64,000 nt of DNA from Jutongia hominis (GTDB lineage: Bacteria > Bacillota > Clostridia > Lachnospirales > Lachnospiraceae): assembly GCF_014384965.1 (NCBI RefSeq), contig NZ_JACRSW010000008.1, positions 49,002-113,001 of the forward strand. The letters run 5' to 3'. The notes under the pieces were generated by a model, which had not been told where the DNA came from, ran no database searches, and was given only the letters and a program-made list of their open reading frames with translations. Below are positions 1 through 8,327 of this stretch, piece by piece. A program made the translations under genes and the position numbers. Position 1 is the stretch's first letter. Every line of letters starts with the position of its first letter.

Positions 1-961
1 AATCTTTTTTAAAGCAGGCTTTTCTTTATTCCTGATACGATATATTCCCTATCGCTGGTTTGAAAAAATCCTTGCGATCCCTCACAATATAGAAATCCTC
101 TGTTTATTAACCCTTATTTTGCTGCTAATCGTTACATCTTCACTGAAAATCGATCTACGATTATTAGCACCAACCGTTACCACACTTCTGATCTGTTCTG
201 TTTTAATTATTCTTTTCATCAGACAGGCAAAAAGCGATCTGAAAAGACAGCAGACATTACGGGATTACAGCACGTATCTTCCAATCCTCGATGAAATGAT
301 ACTGGGTATGCAGCAAAGACAGCATCTATATAAAAACCAGTTTCTTTCTCTTTCCCAACTCTTAGAAACCGGAGATATGGACTCATTAAAAGATACCTTA
401 GCCGAAATTACGGCCCAGAGTGCAAAGCAGAATGCATCCTATCATTTTCTTCAGCTCCAAAATCGTCTGTTAGCCGGATTGTTATACACCAAACTGCTTT
501 TTGCGCAGGCACATGCCATTCACTTTGATATAACGATCAAAGATGACACCTGTCCCTGTCGGTGCAGCGATCCGGAACTGGTAGACTGCGTGTGCATTCT
601 TTTTGACCATGTGATCGCCCGATGTCATGAAAATGACTCGGTTACCCTGACGATTGAAAATACCACACTGCCAAAAAAGCAAACGGACAAAACAGAATCA
701 TCTGTATCAGACAACAGCCATCCCTCTAAACAGCAAATGCTGCTGACATTCCAAACGTCCATAGCATATCAAAACAATCCTTCGGTGCGTCAAGTGCGCG
801 TATGGAAAGATACGGTACCTGCCGATCAGATACAGCAAAATTATACGTTACATGCACTTCAAAAAAAGGTAAAAAAATACCACGGCAGTCTGCTCGTTGA
901 GAGTACCCCGCCGAAAAAGAAAAATGAAACAGAAAATCTTACGATCAGACTATACATTTAA
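1..961 (+). CDS. GHKL-type sensor histidine kinase, partial and degenerate
   Basis: The reading frame is open from base 2 to the stop at 959-961, so the true start lies left of the window. The visible part begins with hydrophobic segments (end of a membrane sensor), then a dimerisation-like stretch containing RQHLYKNQF, then a remnant of a GHKL ATPase domain. It is clearly paralogous to the kinase at 1791-3083 (shared LQNRLLAG and TCPC segments). The ATPase part is degraded: the N-box Asn is His (LFDHVIARC against LIDNAIDAS in the paralogue) and no Gly-rich ATP lid is present. Its neighbours are a LytTR response regulator and the intact-looking paralogue. It probably acts as a regulatory or phosphoacceptor partner rather than an ATP-using kinase; that is inference. 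Confidence 0.8.
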   Translation, partial: IFFKAGFSLFLIRYIPYRWFEKILAIPHNIEILCLLTLILLLIVTSSLKIDLRLLAPTVTTLLICSVLIILFIRQAKSDLKRQQTLRDYSTYLPILDEMILGMQQRQHLYKNQFLSLSQLLETGDMDSLKDTLAEITAQSAKQNASYHFLQLQNRLLAGLLYTKLLFAQAHAIHFDITIKDDTCPCRCSDPELVDCVCILFDHVIARCHENDSVTLTIENTTLPKKQTDKTESSVSDNSHPSKQQMLLTFQTSIAYQNNPSVRQVRVWKDTVPADQIQQNYTLHALQKKVKKYHGSLLVESTPPKKKNETENLTIRLYI

Positions 962-1043
962 ATACAGCCGCCCAAATAAGGACGTTTTGTTTATAAAAAT
1001 GATAAAGAACCAAAAAGATCATATGAATAACAGGGAGAATTCT

Positions 1044-1757
1044 ATGAGAACATCTATTTTTATTTTAGAAGATAACATGACACAGGTAAAAACACTGACC
1101 AGATATATTCACAACTATGCACCGGATATCGAGCTTTGCATTGCATCCTCGAAAGAAGAAGCATTTATTCTTTTAAAGAATCATCCGGACTTTAATGCTT
1201 ATCTGCTTGACGTATCTCTTGGTAGTGCAGATCTGGATACGGATGGTCTTGCAGTTGCAAATTATATTATCGATTCCCGCACCACCACAGCTGCCGGTAA
1301 CCGTAATATTATTTTTATCACTGCCTTTCCGGAACACATATATACAGCCGTCAATGATATTCATTGTACCGCCTATCTCTTAAAACCATATACGCAAAAG
1401 GATCTTTATGCCCAGCTGAATGCCATCTTTCATACAGAATATGCCTTGCAATTAAAAACATTGGAAGGCATCTATGCCAAACTGAATTTTGCAGAGATCT
1501 ATTATATCGAATCACATGCGCGATATATGTATTTTCATACTACACAGGGCATTATTAAATCCAGACAATACCGCTTGAAAGAATTGACAACTCTGTTACC
1601 GTCATTCTTTATCCAATGCCACAAATCCTATATTATCAATTCCAAGTATATTGATTTTGTCTCACCGGGACAACATTTCATACAGCTTAAAACAATCGGT
1701 GAACAGATTCCTTACGGAAACCGTTATTACTCCGTTACGCAGGAACAGATCAGATAA
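1044..1757 (+). CDS. LytTR-family response regulator
   Basis: A 237-residue AgrA/LytR-type transcriptional regulator. Residues 1-125 form a receiver domain: acidic pair in LEDN (residues 9-10), phosphoacceptor Asp56 in LLDVSLG, Thr93 and Lys114 (LLKPY). Residues about 140-237 are a LytTR DNA-binding domain (IYYIESHARYMYFHT, ending IPYGNRYYSV). I chose ATG 1044 because AGGGAG lies 8-10 nt upstream; the frame is open to 897, but no good ribosome site precedes the earlier starts. It lies between two sensor kinases and is presumably phosphorylated by them. Such regulators usually control exported peptides, bacteriocins or virulence-like genes; the target is not visible here, and no agrB or agrD gene is in the window. 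Confidence 0.92.
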   Translation: MRTSIFILEDNMTQVKTLTRYIHNYAPDIELCIASSKEEAFILLKNHPDFNAYLLDVSLGSADLDTDGLAVANYIIDSRTTTAAGNRNIIFITAFPEHIYTAVNDIHCTAYLLKPYTQKDLYAQLNAIFHTEYALQLKTLEGIYAKLNFAEIYYIESHARYMYFHTTQGIIKSRQYRLKELTTLLPSFFIQCHKSYIINSKYIDFVSPGQHFIQLKTIGEQIPYGNRYYSVTQEQIR

Positions 1758-1790
1758 TTTATTCTACGAATCACACAGGAGGACTTGATT

Positions 1791-3083
1791 ATGATGTCAT
1801 ATATACTAAACATACTGATTGCTATTCTTTCATCCTTTTTTCAGAATATGGCTTATACCGGAACGCTGGTCTATATTGCAAATCACTCGATCAAGCGGAT
1901 CTTTACCCGGCGGTTCGTTCTCTGCTTTATCATCTATACACTCGCAATATATTTTCTCCAAATAACAAACGAACATTTCTTACTGTTTTCCTTATTTATA
2001 GAATTCTTCTTCCTTACTGTAATTGCGTTTTTTAATTCCGAGCGAAATATCACACAATCTTTGTTTCTAGCCATCATCGACTTTGTTGTCATAAGTCTGA
2101 TTCAAGTTGTCTTTTTGGTTCCGTTCAGTCTATGCTTTTCGGTTGATACCAATGACATAACCTCTGTTCCTCTCTGCTTCGTCATGATATTAACCTTTAT
2201 CGCTGTCATTCTGCTCTTTTCTTTTACTCCTATTCTAAAATACATTGAAAAAGCCATGCATTTTTCTTATGCAGCCGCCATATTTTTCCTGCTTGCTGTA
2301 ATTATCATTCTCCTATATATCCTCATTACAAAGTCAGAATTTGATATGCTGATCCCTGCATCTACCGCTCTTGCTATCGGTATATTTCTACTGGTCTTTT
2401 TCCTTTATCAAAGTATGACAGGATATAAGAAAAAGCAGGAACTGGATGATTATACGATTTATATCCCGGTTCTGAACCGGCTGATCGAAGATATACAGAA
2501 AAAGCAGGACATCTATAATGACCAGCTTCTCTCCATCTCACAGGCTTTAGAAGAAAAGGATGATAACACATTAAAAGAAGCATTGCATAAAATTACGGAA
2601 TATAACATATCCCAGAAAATATCCTATCAGTTTCTTCATTTGCAAAACCGGCTGTTGGCCGGCCTCATGTATGCGAAAACAACGGCAGCTAAAGAAAAGA
2701 AACTGCGTTTTGATATTACGATCTCAGACTATACCTGCCCTTGTCATTGCACGGACATTGAATTAGTGGATCTTGTCGGTATCCTGATCGACAATGCAAT
2801 AGATGCTTCCCATGAAAATGACACCATTTTTATCACGATCGACCGTATGCAGGATCGTTTTCTCTTCCGGATCGAAAACCCGGGACCAAAAGCAGATAGT
2901 GCCTTTTTATCAAAAATCTTCCGCCCCGGCTATACAACAAAGGAACACTCCATCGGACATGGTGTCGGACTGTCAATCCTGCGAAAAACGATCCAAAAAT
3001 ATCATGGTGATGTCATTGTCAGCAACACAGCTCATCATAATATCAATAATAAAACGTATCTGTGTATGGAAATCCATATCTGA
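1791..3083 (+). CDS. GHKL-domain sensor histidine kinase (AgrC-like)
   Basis: About 430 residues. The first ~210 residues form six or so membrane helices, as in AgrC/VirS/ComD receptors. After a linker helix comes a complete GHKL ATPase domain: N-box LIDNAIDASHEND, lid FRPGYTTKEHS, and G-box GHGVGLS. The expected HDY/HDF phosphoacceptor motif is replaced by KKQDIYNDQL, which has no His, while the degenerate paralogue upstream has His in this stretch. ATG 1791 is used because AGGAGG ends 8 nt before it. The gene starts 33 nt after the response regulator and is probably co-transcribed with it. It likely senses an extracellular peptide or other signal; the ligand is unknown. Confidence 0.88.
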   Translation: MMSYILNILIAILSSFFQNMAYTGTLVYIANHSIKRIFTRRFVLCFIIYTLAIYFLQITNEHFLLFSLFIEFFFLTVIAFFNSERNITQSLFLAIIDFVVISLIQVVFLVPFSLCFSVDTNDITSVPLCFVMILTFIAVILLFSFTPILKYIEKAMHFSYAAAIFFLLAVIIILLYILITKSEFDMLIPASTALAIGIFLLVFFLYQSMTGYKKKQELDDYTIYIPVLNRLIEDIQKKQDIYNDQLLSISQALEEKDDNTLKEALHKITEYNISQKISYQFLHLQNRLLAGLMYAKTTAAKEKKLRFDITISDYTCPCHCTDIELVDLVGILIDNAIDASHENDTIFITIDRMQDRFLFRIENPGPKADSAFLSKIFRPGYTTKEHSIGHGVGLSILRKTIQKYHGDVIVSNTAHHNINNKTYLCMEIHI

Positions 3084-3094
3084 TTCCATATTTC

Positions 3095-3123
3095 TTGACG
3101 CTCTTAGTGCCATATGATAAAAT
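3095..3123 (+). promoter_or_regulatory. Putative sigma-A promoter for tRNA-Arg
   Basis: TTGACG (3095-3100), 17-nt spacer, TAAAAT (3118-3123), ending 38 nt before the tRNA. It lies just past the stop codon of the kinase gene. A second TATAAT at about 3154 has no matching -35. Confidence 0.55.
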
Positions 3124-3161
3124 TATTAAATGTATGACAGCTTTGAGGTCTGTTATAATCT

Positions 3162-3235
3162 GTCTTCGTAGCTCAGCTGGATAGAGCACTCGCCTCCTAA
3201 GCGAGGGGTCAGAGGTTCAAATCCTCCCGGAGACG
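3162..3235 (+). tRNA. tRNA-Arg(CCT)
   Basis: Complete cloverleaf: acceptor GTCTTCG pairs with CGGAGAC with one G-T pair, the D arm is GCTC...GAGC, and the anticodon arm CTCGC-CTCCTAA-GCGAG has anticodon CCT. The T arm AGAGG-TTCAAAT-CCTCC closes a canonical T loop. The discriminator is G and no CCA is encoded. It reads the rare AGG codon. Confidence 0.96.
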
Positions 3236-3238
3236 TTG

Positions 3239-3285
3239 AAAAGGTCAATATCCGATAACATGATATTATCAGATATTGACCTTTT
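3239..3285. terminator. Rho-independent terminator, probably bidirectional
   Basis: A 14-bp stem (AAAAGGTCAATATC with GATATTGACCTTTT) and a T run on both strands. It ends the tRNA transcript on the plus strand and the carboxypeptidase gene (3305-4999) on the minus strand. Confidence 0.85.
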
Positions 3286-3304
3286 TATGATTGATATTTA
3301 TCTT

Positions 3305-4999
3305 TTAAAAATCAAAGAAATTCTTTCCAAAACTTTCTTTGGTATTCTTTCTCTTCTTACGGAAGCTCATACCTTTCTTTTTAGATGATACTGCAGGTGT
3401 TGATGTATTTTTCTTTTCATAATGCTTACTGTGATTGCGACGCTGCCTTTTCCCTGTTTTACGTTCACTGCTTCGCATACTTCTTTGACGGCGAGCATGC
3501 TGCCGTCTGCCTCCTCGGCTTCGATATCCACCGGATATCCGTCCTCGTCTGCGTCTTCCAAACTTTGGAAGTTCAACCTTCTTTAAGATACAAACCAGAA
3601 TGGCAATAATGATTCCAATCAGTATCACTAAAAGTACGATCTGTACAATACGATTTCCGAAAAAGCTCATGAGCCCTTTCTTGATCTTTCGTAAGAAGTT
3701 TGCATTCTTCTGATCTTTTTTCTCACTCTCTTTTATATCCTGAATCTTGCTGTCAACAATCTTTCGTGTTGCTTCGTCGAGATGAGACGTTGTTGAATCG
3801 GCCGACTTGGTATATAAAATATCCGTGGAACCAACGATTCGTCCATTATAAGTATATGTCACATGACCGATCACATTATCACCATCATATAATGTCACGT
3901 TTTTGTCATAAGTAACTTTCTGTGTTGCTTCTGATATATCAACACCGTTTGGAAGAACAACTGCCGATTCATTTTCCAGATGGATCGGTGATGCATCCGC
4001 ATCAAAATAGCTGTCATAATTATTAAAAAGCTCTTTATTCAGATTCGTGCTCTGCTGATTGATCATATGCTTTTTGTACTTCTCAAAGCCAAAATTCAAT
4101 AAACGTGTAGAATCTGTATATTCATTCGGTTCTCCCTGCTTTGGACCATTTGCTTTCATAATAACGCACACTAATTCCATGCCGTCTTTCTCAGCAAAAG
4201 TAACCAATGTATTTCTTGCTACATTTGTATAACCGGTCTTTCCACCAATACAATATTTGTATTCATATTCCGGATTTTTATATCCGTTGACCATCTGATG
4301 ATGGTTATTCCAATAACGTTTCTGTTTGTGCGTATTGGTCTTTGGCATCACATATGTCTTGGTAGAACATGCCTTTCGAAATGTTGGATTCTTCATCGCT
4401 TCTCTGGCGATCACAGCCATATCATATGCTGTCGTATAATGTTTCGGGTCCGGTAGACCATTCGGATTATTAAAATGAGTATCTTTTAATCCAAGCTCTC
4501 TGACACGTTCATTCATTTTATCTACAAACTTGCCAATCGTACCGGAAACCTGCTCAGCTACCCCCAGACAAACCTCGTTTGCTGACTCTAACATGATCGC
4601 ATAAAGACACTGCTCCACGGTCAACTTTTCTCCTACATCGGTATAAATCGTAGAGCTGCCCGATTCAATTCCATATACAGCCGTTTTAGAAAAAGTAACC
4701 GTCTCATCCAGTGAACAGTTCTCCGCTGTCAGCATAGCTGTCATGATCTTTGTAATACTTGCAGGATAATGCTGCTTATGAATGTTCTTTCTATATAAGA
4801 TTGTTCCTGTAGAAAGTTCCATTACAATTGCAGAATCACTTGACAAACTGCTTTTACTCGGACCGCTTGGCCATTTTGACTTTTGTGCAGTCGTAGTCTG
4901 CTTACCTGTTGCACCTGCCGCTTTCACCATAGTATTGGTAAATCCCGACAAAAGAAGTGCTGCACACAAAAAAAGTGCTACTACTCTGTTTTTTTTCAT
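3305..4999 (-). CDS. D-alanyl-D-alanine carboxypeptidase (PBP5/DacF family, S11)
   Basis: Trims the terminal D-Ala from peptidoglycan stem peptides outside the cell. A signal peptide covers residues 1-28. Catalytic motifs are SITK (Ser81), SAN (residues 139-141) and KTG (254-256), all in normal order and spacing. After the peptidase and its beta-rich C-terminal domain there is one membrane helix (about 453-475, very Ile/Leu/Val-rich) and then an unusual ~85-residue tail dominated by Arg, Lys, Ser and Gly. By the positive-inside rule the tail is cytoplasmic. At 564 residues the protein is longer than typical DacF (~400), and the surplus is this anchor and tail. GGAG sits 6 nt before the ATG. 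Confident in the family; the role of the tail is unknown. Confidence 0.93.
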   Translation of the reverse strand: MKKNRVVALFLCAALLLSGFTNTMVKAAGATGKQTTTAQKSKWPSGPSKSSLSSDSAIVMELSTGTILYRKNIHKQHYPASITKIMTAMLTAENCSLDETVTFSKTAVYGIESGSSTIYTDVGEKLTVEQCLYAIMLESANEVCLGVAEQVSGTIGKFVDKMNERVRELGLKDTHFNNPNGLPDPKHYTTAYDMAVIAREAMKNPTFRKACSTKTYVMPKTNTHKQKRYWNNHHQMVNGYKNPEYEYKYCIGGKTGYTNVARNTLVTFAEKDGMELVCVIMKANGPKQGEPNEYTDSTRLLNFGFEKYKKHMINQQSTNLNKELFNNYDSYFDADASPIHLENESAVVLPNGVDISEATQKVTYDKNVTLYDGDNVIGHVTYTYNGRIVGSTDILYTKSADSTTSHLDEATRKIVDSKIQDIKESEKKDQKNANFLRKIKKGLMSFFGNRIVQIVLLVILIGIIIAILVCILKKVELPKFGRRRRGRISGGYRSRGGRRQHARRQRSMRSSERKTGKRQRRNHSKHYEKKNTSTPAVSSKKKGMSFRKKRKNTKESFGKNFFDF

Positions 5000-5192
5000 T
5001 AGTTACTCCATTCTGGAGTGATCATACTCCGTTTTTAATATCATAAAATGCCTATCTTATTGATTGTATCACAAAATCATTTACGAGAAAAGCCATTTCA
5101 AATCTATGATATAGTTAATATGAGCCTTTTCAAATCTGTGATATCGTTAAAAGCTCCAAAAACGAAGTATGCAAACCAAAAGCAAACTGTGC

Positions 5193-5280
5193 AAAAAAGA
5201 CATCAGATTACAAAGTCCGAATCCATCTGTCGGACTTTTAGCCGGACATTTGAGATTGTCTCTTCTATCTGATGTCTTTT
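5193..5280 (-). terminator. Large branched stem-loop, likely terminator of the NlpC/P60 gene
   Basis: A 14-bp outer stem (AAAAGACATCAGAT at 5195-5208 with ATCTGATGTCTTTT at 5267-5280) encloses a second hairpin (AAAGTCCGA / TCGGACTTT). On the minus strand a TTTTTT run follows the stem, as expected for a terminator of 5346-6731. The size (about 85 nt) and inner hairpin are unusual for a plain terminator. Confidence 0.55.
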
Positions 5281-5286
5281 GATACG

Positions 5287-5310
5287 CTCTGTCTATAACA
5301 GAGTTTTTTT
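5287..5310 (+). terminator. Small hairpin with plus-strand T run
   Basis: CTCTGT / ACAGAG around a 5-nt loop followed by seven T. It faces the plus strand, where no gene is evident upstream, so it may simply insulate the minus-strand genes. Confidence 0.4.
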
Positions 5311-5345
5311 ATTTTGCTTTTTTGTATTGTTTCTATTCCGGAAAA

Positions 5346-6731
5346 CTATTTTAAAATACGTCTTGCATGAGAAACTCTGCTATAATTCATATTTGAAGTA
5401 ATAATTCCCCATTTTGCACCTGCTGCATGAACAATCTGTCCGCCGCCAATGTAGATCGCTACATGATGAACTCTGCCGCCTCTTTTATAAAAGACCAGGT
5501 CACCCGGCTTTAATTCACTCAGTTTAACGCTGCTGCCACATCCTGCCTGTTCTGCGGAAGTACGCGGAAGGCTATAGCCAAACTTCTGGAATACACGAAG
5601 TGTAAAACCGGAGCAGTCTGTACCATTTGTCAGACTTGTTCCTCCCCATACATATTTATTTCCAATGAACTGTTTTGCATAAGAGATCAGGCTTTCCGCC
5701 TTATTTTCTGATGCATAAGAACGAACGGTTTCTTTTATTTTTTTCGTTAACGATTTTGCTTCTTTAAAACTGTATTTGGTATGCACATATTCTTTCGCAA
5801 CATATCCGCTTTTACCTTTGACTTTTACTTTACACCAGTCTGCATTTTCTGATTTAACAGTATATCTTTTGCCCTCCGGAAGCTGTGTAACAATATCTGA
5901 AGATGTATTTTTTTCTTCACGGACATTTAATACTGAAGTTCCTTTTTTTAATACAGCATATTTTGTACCATATTTTTCTGCCAGCTTTTCTGCATCTGCA
6001 CCTGTTGCGAGGTATTCTTTTTTCACATATCCTTTCAGGCTGCCGGAAGAAATCTTAACCCATGCTCCTTTTTTGCCAAGGATCGTACCGGCACTGCCAC
6101 GATGCAGCTTACCGATTGCCTTACAGCCGGTTGAGGCGCTTTTTCTGACATACACAAAATCTTTCGCTATAGAAATAGCAAGTTTTTGAAATTGCTTTGA
6201 AACTTTTTGCGGTTTCTGATCCGGTGCTGCACTTGCCTGTACATTCTGCTGTGTACCGTCTGCCGGTGCTGCGCTTGCCTGTACATTTTGCTGTGTACCG
6301 TCTGCCGGTGCTGCGCTTGCCTGTACATTCTGCTGTGTACCGTCTGCCGGTGCTGCGCTTGCCTGTACATTCTGCTGTGTACCGTCTGCCGTTACTGCGC
6401 TTGCCTGTACATTCTGCTGTGTACCGTCTGCCGGTGCTGTGCTTGCCTGTGTGTTATCCGCTTTTAGTGAAGGAGTTGCCGTCAATGCACTTCCTGTCGT
6501 TGTATCTACTGAAATAGCGGCAATGGATGCCGTAATCGCAGATTGAATATTCATATCTTCTTCATCGGTAGTTTTTGTGCTGTCATAAAAAACATTCTGA
6601 TCAATCACATTCTTTTGTGATATTGCAATATTTGCTGTAACTGCTCCTGCAATATTGTCAGATGGACCAAATGCTAATAATCCTGCTGCACTCAGAACTC
6701 CTAACCGCACATACCAACTGTCTCTTCTCAT
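5346..6731 (-). CDS. Secreted NlpC/P60 peptidoglycan hydrolase with two SH3 domains
   Basis: Predicted cell-wall endopeptidase (gamma-D-Glu to diamino-acid bond in this family). Order: signal peptide, Thr/Ala-rich segment, a linker of near-identical 14-residue units (QNVQASAAPADGTQ), two bacterial SH3 domains (YVRKSASTGCKAIGKL... and LNVREEKNTSSDIV...), then a C-terminal NlpC/P60 domain. Catalytic Cys is in NGTDCSGF, and His residues are in RVHHVAIYIG and IVHAAG. I use ATG 6731, 13 codons inside the longest frame, because CGAGGA precedes it and the product then begins with a normal basic signal peptide. 461 residues. The gene stands alone between terminators. Confidence 0.92.
   Translation of the reverse strand: MRRDSWYVRLGVLSAAGLLAFGPSDNIAGAVTANIAISQKNVIDQNVFYDSTKTTDEEDMNIQSAITASIAAISVDTTTGSALTATPSLKADNTQASTAPADGTQQNVQASAVTADGTQQNVQASAAPADGTQQNVQASAAPADGTQQNVQASAAPADGTQQNVQASAAPDQKPQKVSKQFQKLAISIAKDFVYVRKSASTGCKAIGKLHRGSAGTILGKKGAWVKISSGSLKGYVKKEYLATGADAEKLAEKYGTKYAVLKKGTSVLNVREEKNTSSDIVTQLPEGKRYTVKSENADWCKVKVKGKSGYVAKEYVHTKYSFKEAKSLTKKIKETVRSYASENKAESLISYAKQFIGNKYVWGGTSLTNGTDCSGFTLRVFQKFGYSLPRTSAEQAGCGSSVKLSELKPGDLVFYKRGGRVHHVAIYIGGGQIVHAAGAKWGIITSNMNYSRVSHARRILK
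6222..6455. repeat. 42-bp tandem repeat inside the NlpC/P60 gene
   Basis: About five and a half copies of a 42-bp unit, several identical over their whole length, encoding the 14-residue Ala/Gln/Pro linker units. The period keeps the frame. Near-identity suggests recent slippage or recombination. Confidence 0.95.
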
Positions 6732-6880
6732 GATAATCCTCGTTTCCATTTCAGATTCATTTACACTCATTGAATTGCATCGTGTAAATGTTACAATTTT
6801 ATTACAATATGTTAAAAATTATAACAACCTGATTACGATTTGTCAACTTTTCCACCCTAAAAGGGAAAAAATACCATACA

Positions 6881-6989
6881 AGCAGTTTCCTATTCCATAA
6901 AAAAGGGCAAAGCCGGCGCTTTGCTATATGTACCACTACTGTACGAGCAGTTTCCTATTCCATAAAAAAGGCAGGAACAACGTCCTGCC
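6881..6989 (-). terminator. Tandem terminators within a 26-nt direct repeat
   Basis: Two copies of the same 26-nt sequence (6881-6906 and 6946-6971) each supply the T run of a separate minus-strand hairpin: GCAAAGC/GCTTTGC (6907-6924) and GGCAGGA/TCCTGCC (6970-6989). Each is followed on the minus strand by TTTTTT. Together they end the MBOAT/DHHW transcript. Confidence 0.8.
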
Positions 6990-7009
6990 TTTGTAATATC
7001 CCTGTATTA

Positions 7010-8128
7010 TTAATGTACAATCTTATATATATTCGTATCCTGTGCAAAATTACTCATTTCATAAAGAATCAATATCCTGTCATAATCCCCCTGTTCGACC
7101 AGTTTTTGAACAGATGCATTATAATAACGCAGATCCAACATCGTTATATCACTATAATCCTCCATCAAAAACGGAACAAAGCTGTTTGCAAAAGAATCCT
7201 TGATCACAAGAAGTTTCTTATCTCCCCCCTGCTTCATTGCGATCTCTGCTTTACCATAATTGCCGCCAAAGAAATAGGCATATTTATCTTTCTGTGTTAA
7301 TTTTCCCACGTCATAAATTCCTTTTTTTAACGTTCCGTCACACGTAACATCTGCCAGCGGAATATTAGTAGCCGCATACATTGTATCCGCTTTCGCAGCA
7401 GGATCAAGCGTCTTTGAATACATAGTTCCGAAAAAATCCTGCGTAATCTTTTGCGGTGTAAAATACCCATATGTATGTTTTGTCTCATCATTCTGGTTAC
7501 AATACGCACAATATGCGGCATATGCACCTAAAAGGCTCCAGTGATGATCCGTTTTATAATACACCTGATTTTGGCGAGAATATTCTACAATTGTAGATTG
7601 TGCCTTAATATTTTTCACGGAAGATAATAATGTGTCTGCCTCTTCATACATTGCTTTTGCATCATAGTATGGAGCTTTTTGCGGCAATTTATCTTGTAAG
7701 ACAACCGCAGGCGACGGTGCAAGCAGAATCTGTGTTTTCCCGGCATTTTTTTCACCAAGATATTCTACATAACGAAGGTTTTGCAAGTAGTTTTTCTGGT
7801 CGATATCCTCTTGTGTTGTCTTTGCAAAATAGTAATTGTCTTTTCCAAGATACACGTCTCCGATATCACGAAACCCTAATAATTTCTCTACAGATGTAGA
7901 AAATCCCATCCAGGAATCCCTGCCGGCAAACTGATCACTAAATGCATTGTCAAAGTCCTGTTGAAAACTTCCATCTAAGACACCTTGCAGTTTCCATTCA
8001 GGATATTGCTCCAGCGGACGATTCTCATTATCGGAGAATGCGTTTTGCGGCCGGATCAGTGAAACTAATCCAAAGCCCGCCAGAATACAAAAAATCACTA
8101 TTTTGTATATCCAAAAATATTTTTTCAA
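7010..8128 (-). CDS. DHHW-family protein, O-acetylation partner of MBOAT (AlgX/AlgJ-like)
   Basis: 372 residues: one N-terminal membrane helix (residues 8-25), then an extracellular SGNH-like domain with the hallmark DHHWSLLGAY. Family members take acyl groups delivered by an MBOAT protein and place them on exported polysaccharide or wall polymer. The start is TTG at 8128 with GAGG upstream, and this TTG overlaps the TGA that would end the small frame before it (TTGA), suggesting translational coupling. It is the last gene of the MBOAT cluster and the second DHHW protein in it. The substrate polymer cannot be told from sequence. Confidence 0.8.
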   Translation of the reverse strand: MKKYFWIYKIVIFCILAGFGLVSLIRPQNAFSDNENRPLEQYPEWKLQGVLDGSFQQDFDNAFSDQFAGRDSWMGFSTSVEKLLGFRDIGDVYLGKDNYYFAKTTQEDIDQKNYLQNLRYVEYLGEKNAGKTQILLAPSPAVVLQDKLPQKAPYYDAKAMYEEADTLLSSVKNIKAQSTIVEYSRQNQVYYKTDHHWSLLGAYAAYCAYCNQNDETKHTYGYFTPQKITQDFFGTMYSKTLDPAAKADTMYAATNIPLADVTCDGTLKKGIYDVGKLTQKDKYAYFFGGNYGKAEIAMKQGGDKKLLVIKDSFANSFVPFLMEDYSDITMLDLRYYNASVQKLVEQGDYDRILILYEMSNFAQDTNIYKIVH

Positions 8129-8327
8129 CGTTTCTGCCTCATTTCTCTATTCATCACAATATTTTTTAACTTCTCTTCAATCTTCTTCTCTGCAACTTTT
8201 TCCAAATAGCTCTTGCATCTATACACAATTTTTCTTCGATTCCAATACCATTAATTGATATTTCCTTATCGACAATATCCCATGCTCGATTTTTTAGTTC
8301 TTTTTGATCCCGTCTATCATTCTGCAT
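8125..8327 (-). pseudogene. Small gene between MBOAT and DHHW, apparently frameshifted
   Basis: An ATG at 8327 overlaps the MBOAT stop (TGATG). Its frame gives a 53-residue charged peptide (MQNDRRDQKELKNRAWDIVD...) ending at TAA 8166-8168. A second frame begins to look coding part-way along (SYLEKVAEKKIEEKLKNIV) and ends in the TGA that overlaps the TTG start of the next gene. Adding one base near 8205-8220 joins both into a 67-residue helical, Lys/Glu-rich protein coupled at both ends. I recognise no family. It may be a true small gene with a deletion, a programmed shift, or a sequencing error; the 53-residue form could also be real. Confidence 0.4.

Noticed and set aside
962..1043. A signal-peptide gene (AgrD-like) between kinase and regulator
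   Set aside because: The 82-nt gap has no start with a ribosome site and no plausible pheromone; no AgrB is present.
3162..3235. tRNA-Arg as an integration site
   Set aside because: No integrase or repeated tRNA 3' end is near; the flanking genes look like ordinary core genes.
6222..6455. Regular repeats that could be taken for a CRISPR array
   Set aside because: Units are directly adjacent, the period keeps a coding frame, and they encode the linker of the NlpC/P60 protein; there are no spacers.
6731..7009. Riboswitch (for example c-di-AMP type) upstream of the NlpC/P60 gene
   Set aside because: The region is short, AT-rich, and the only stems are the terminators of the neighbouring transcript.
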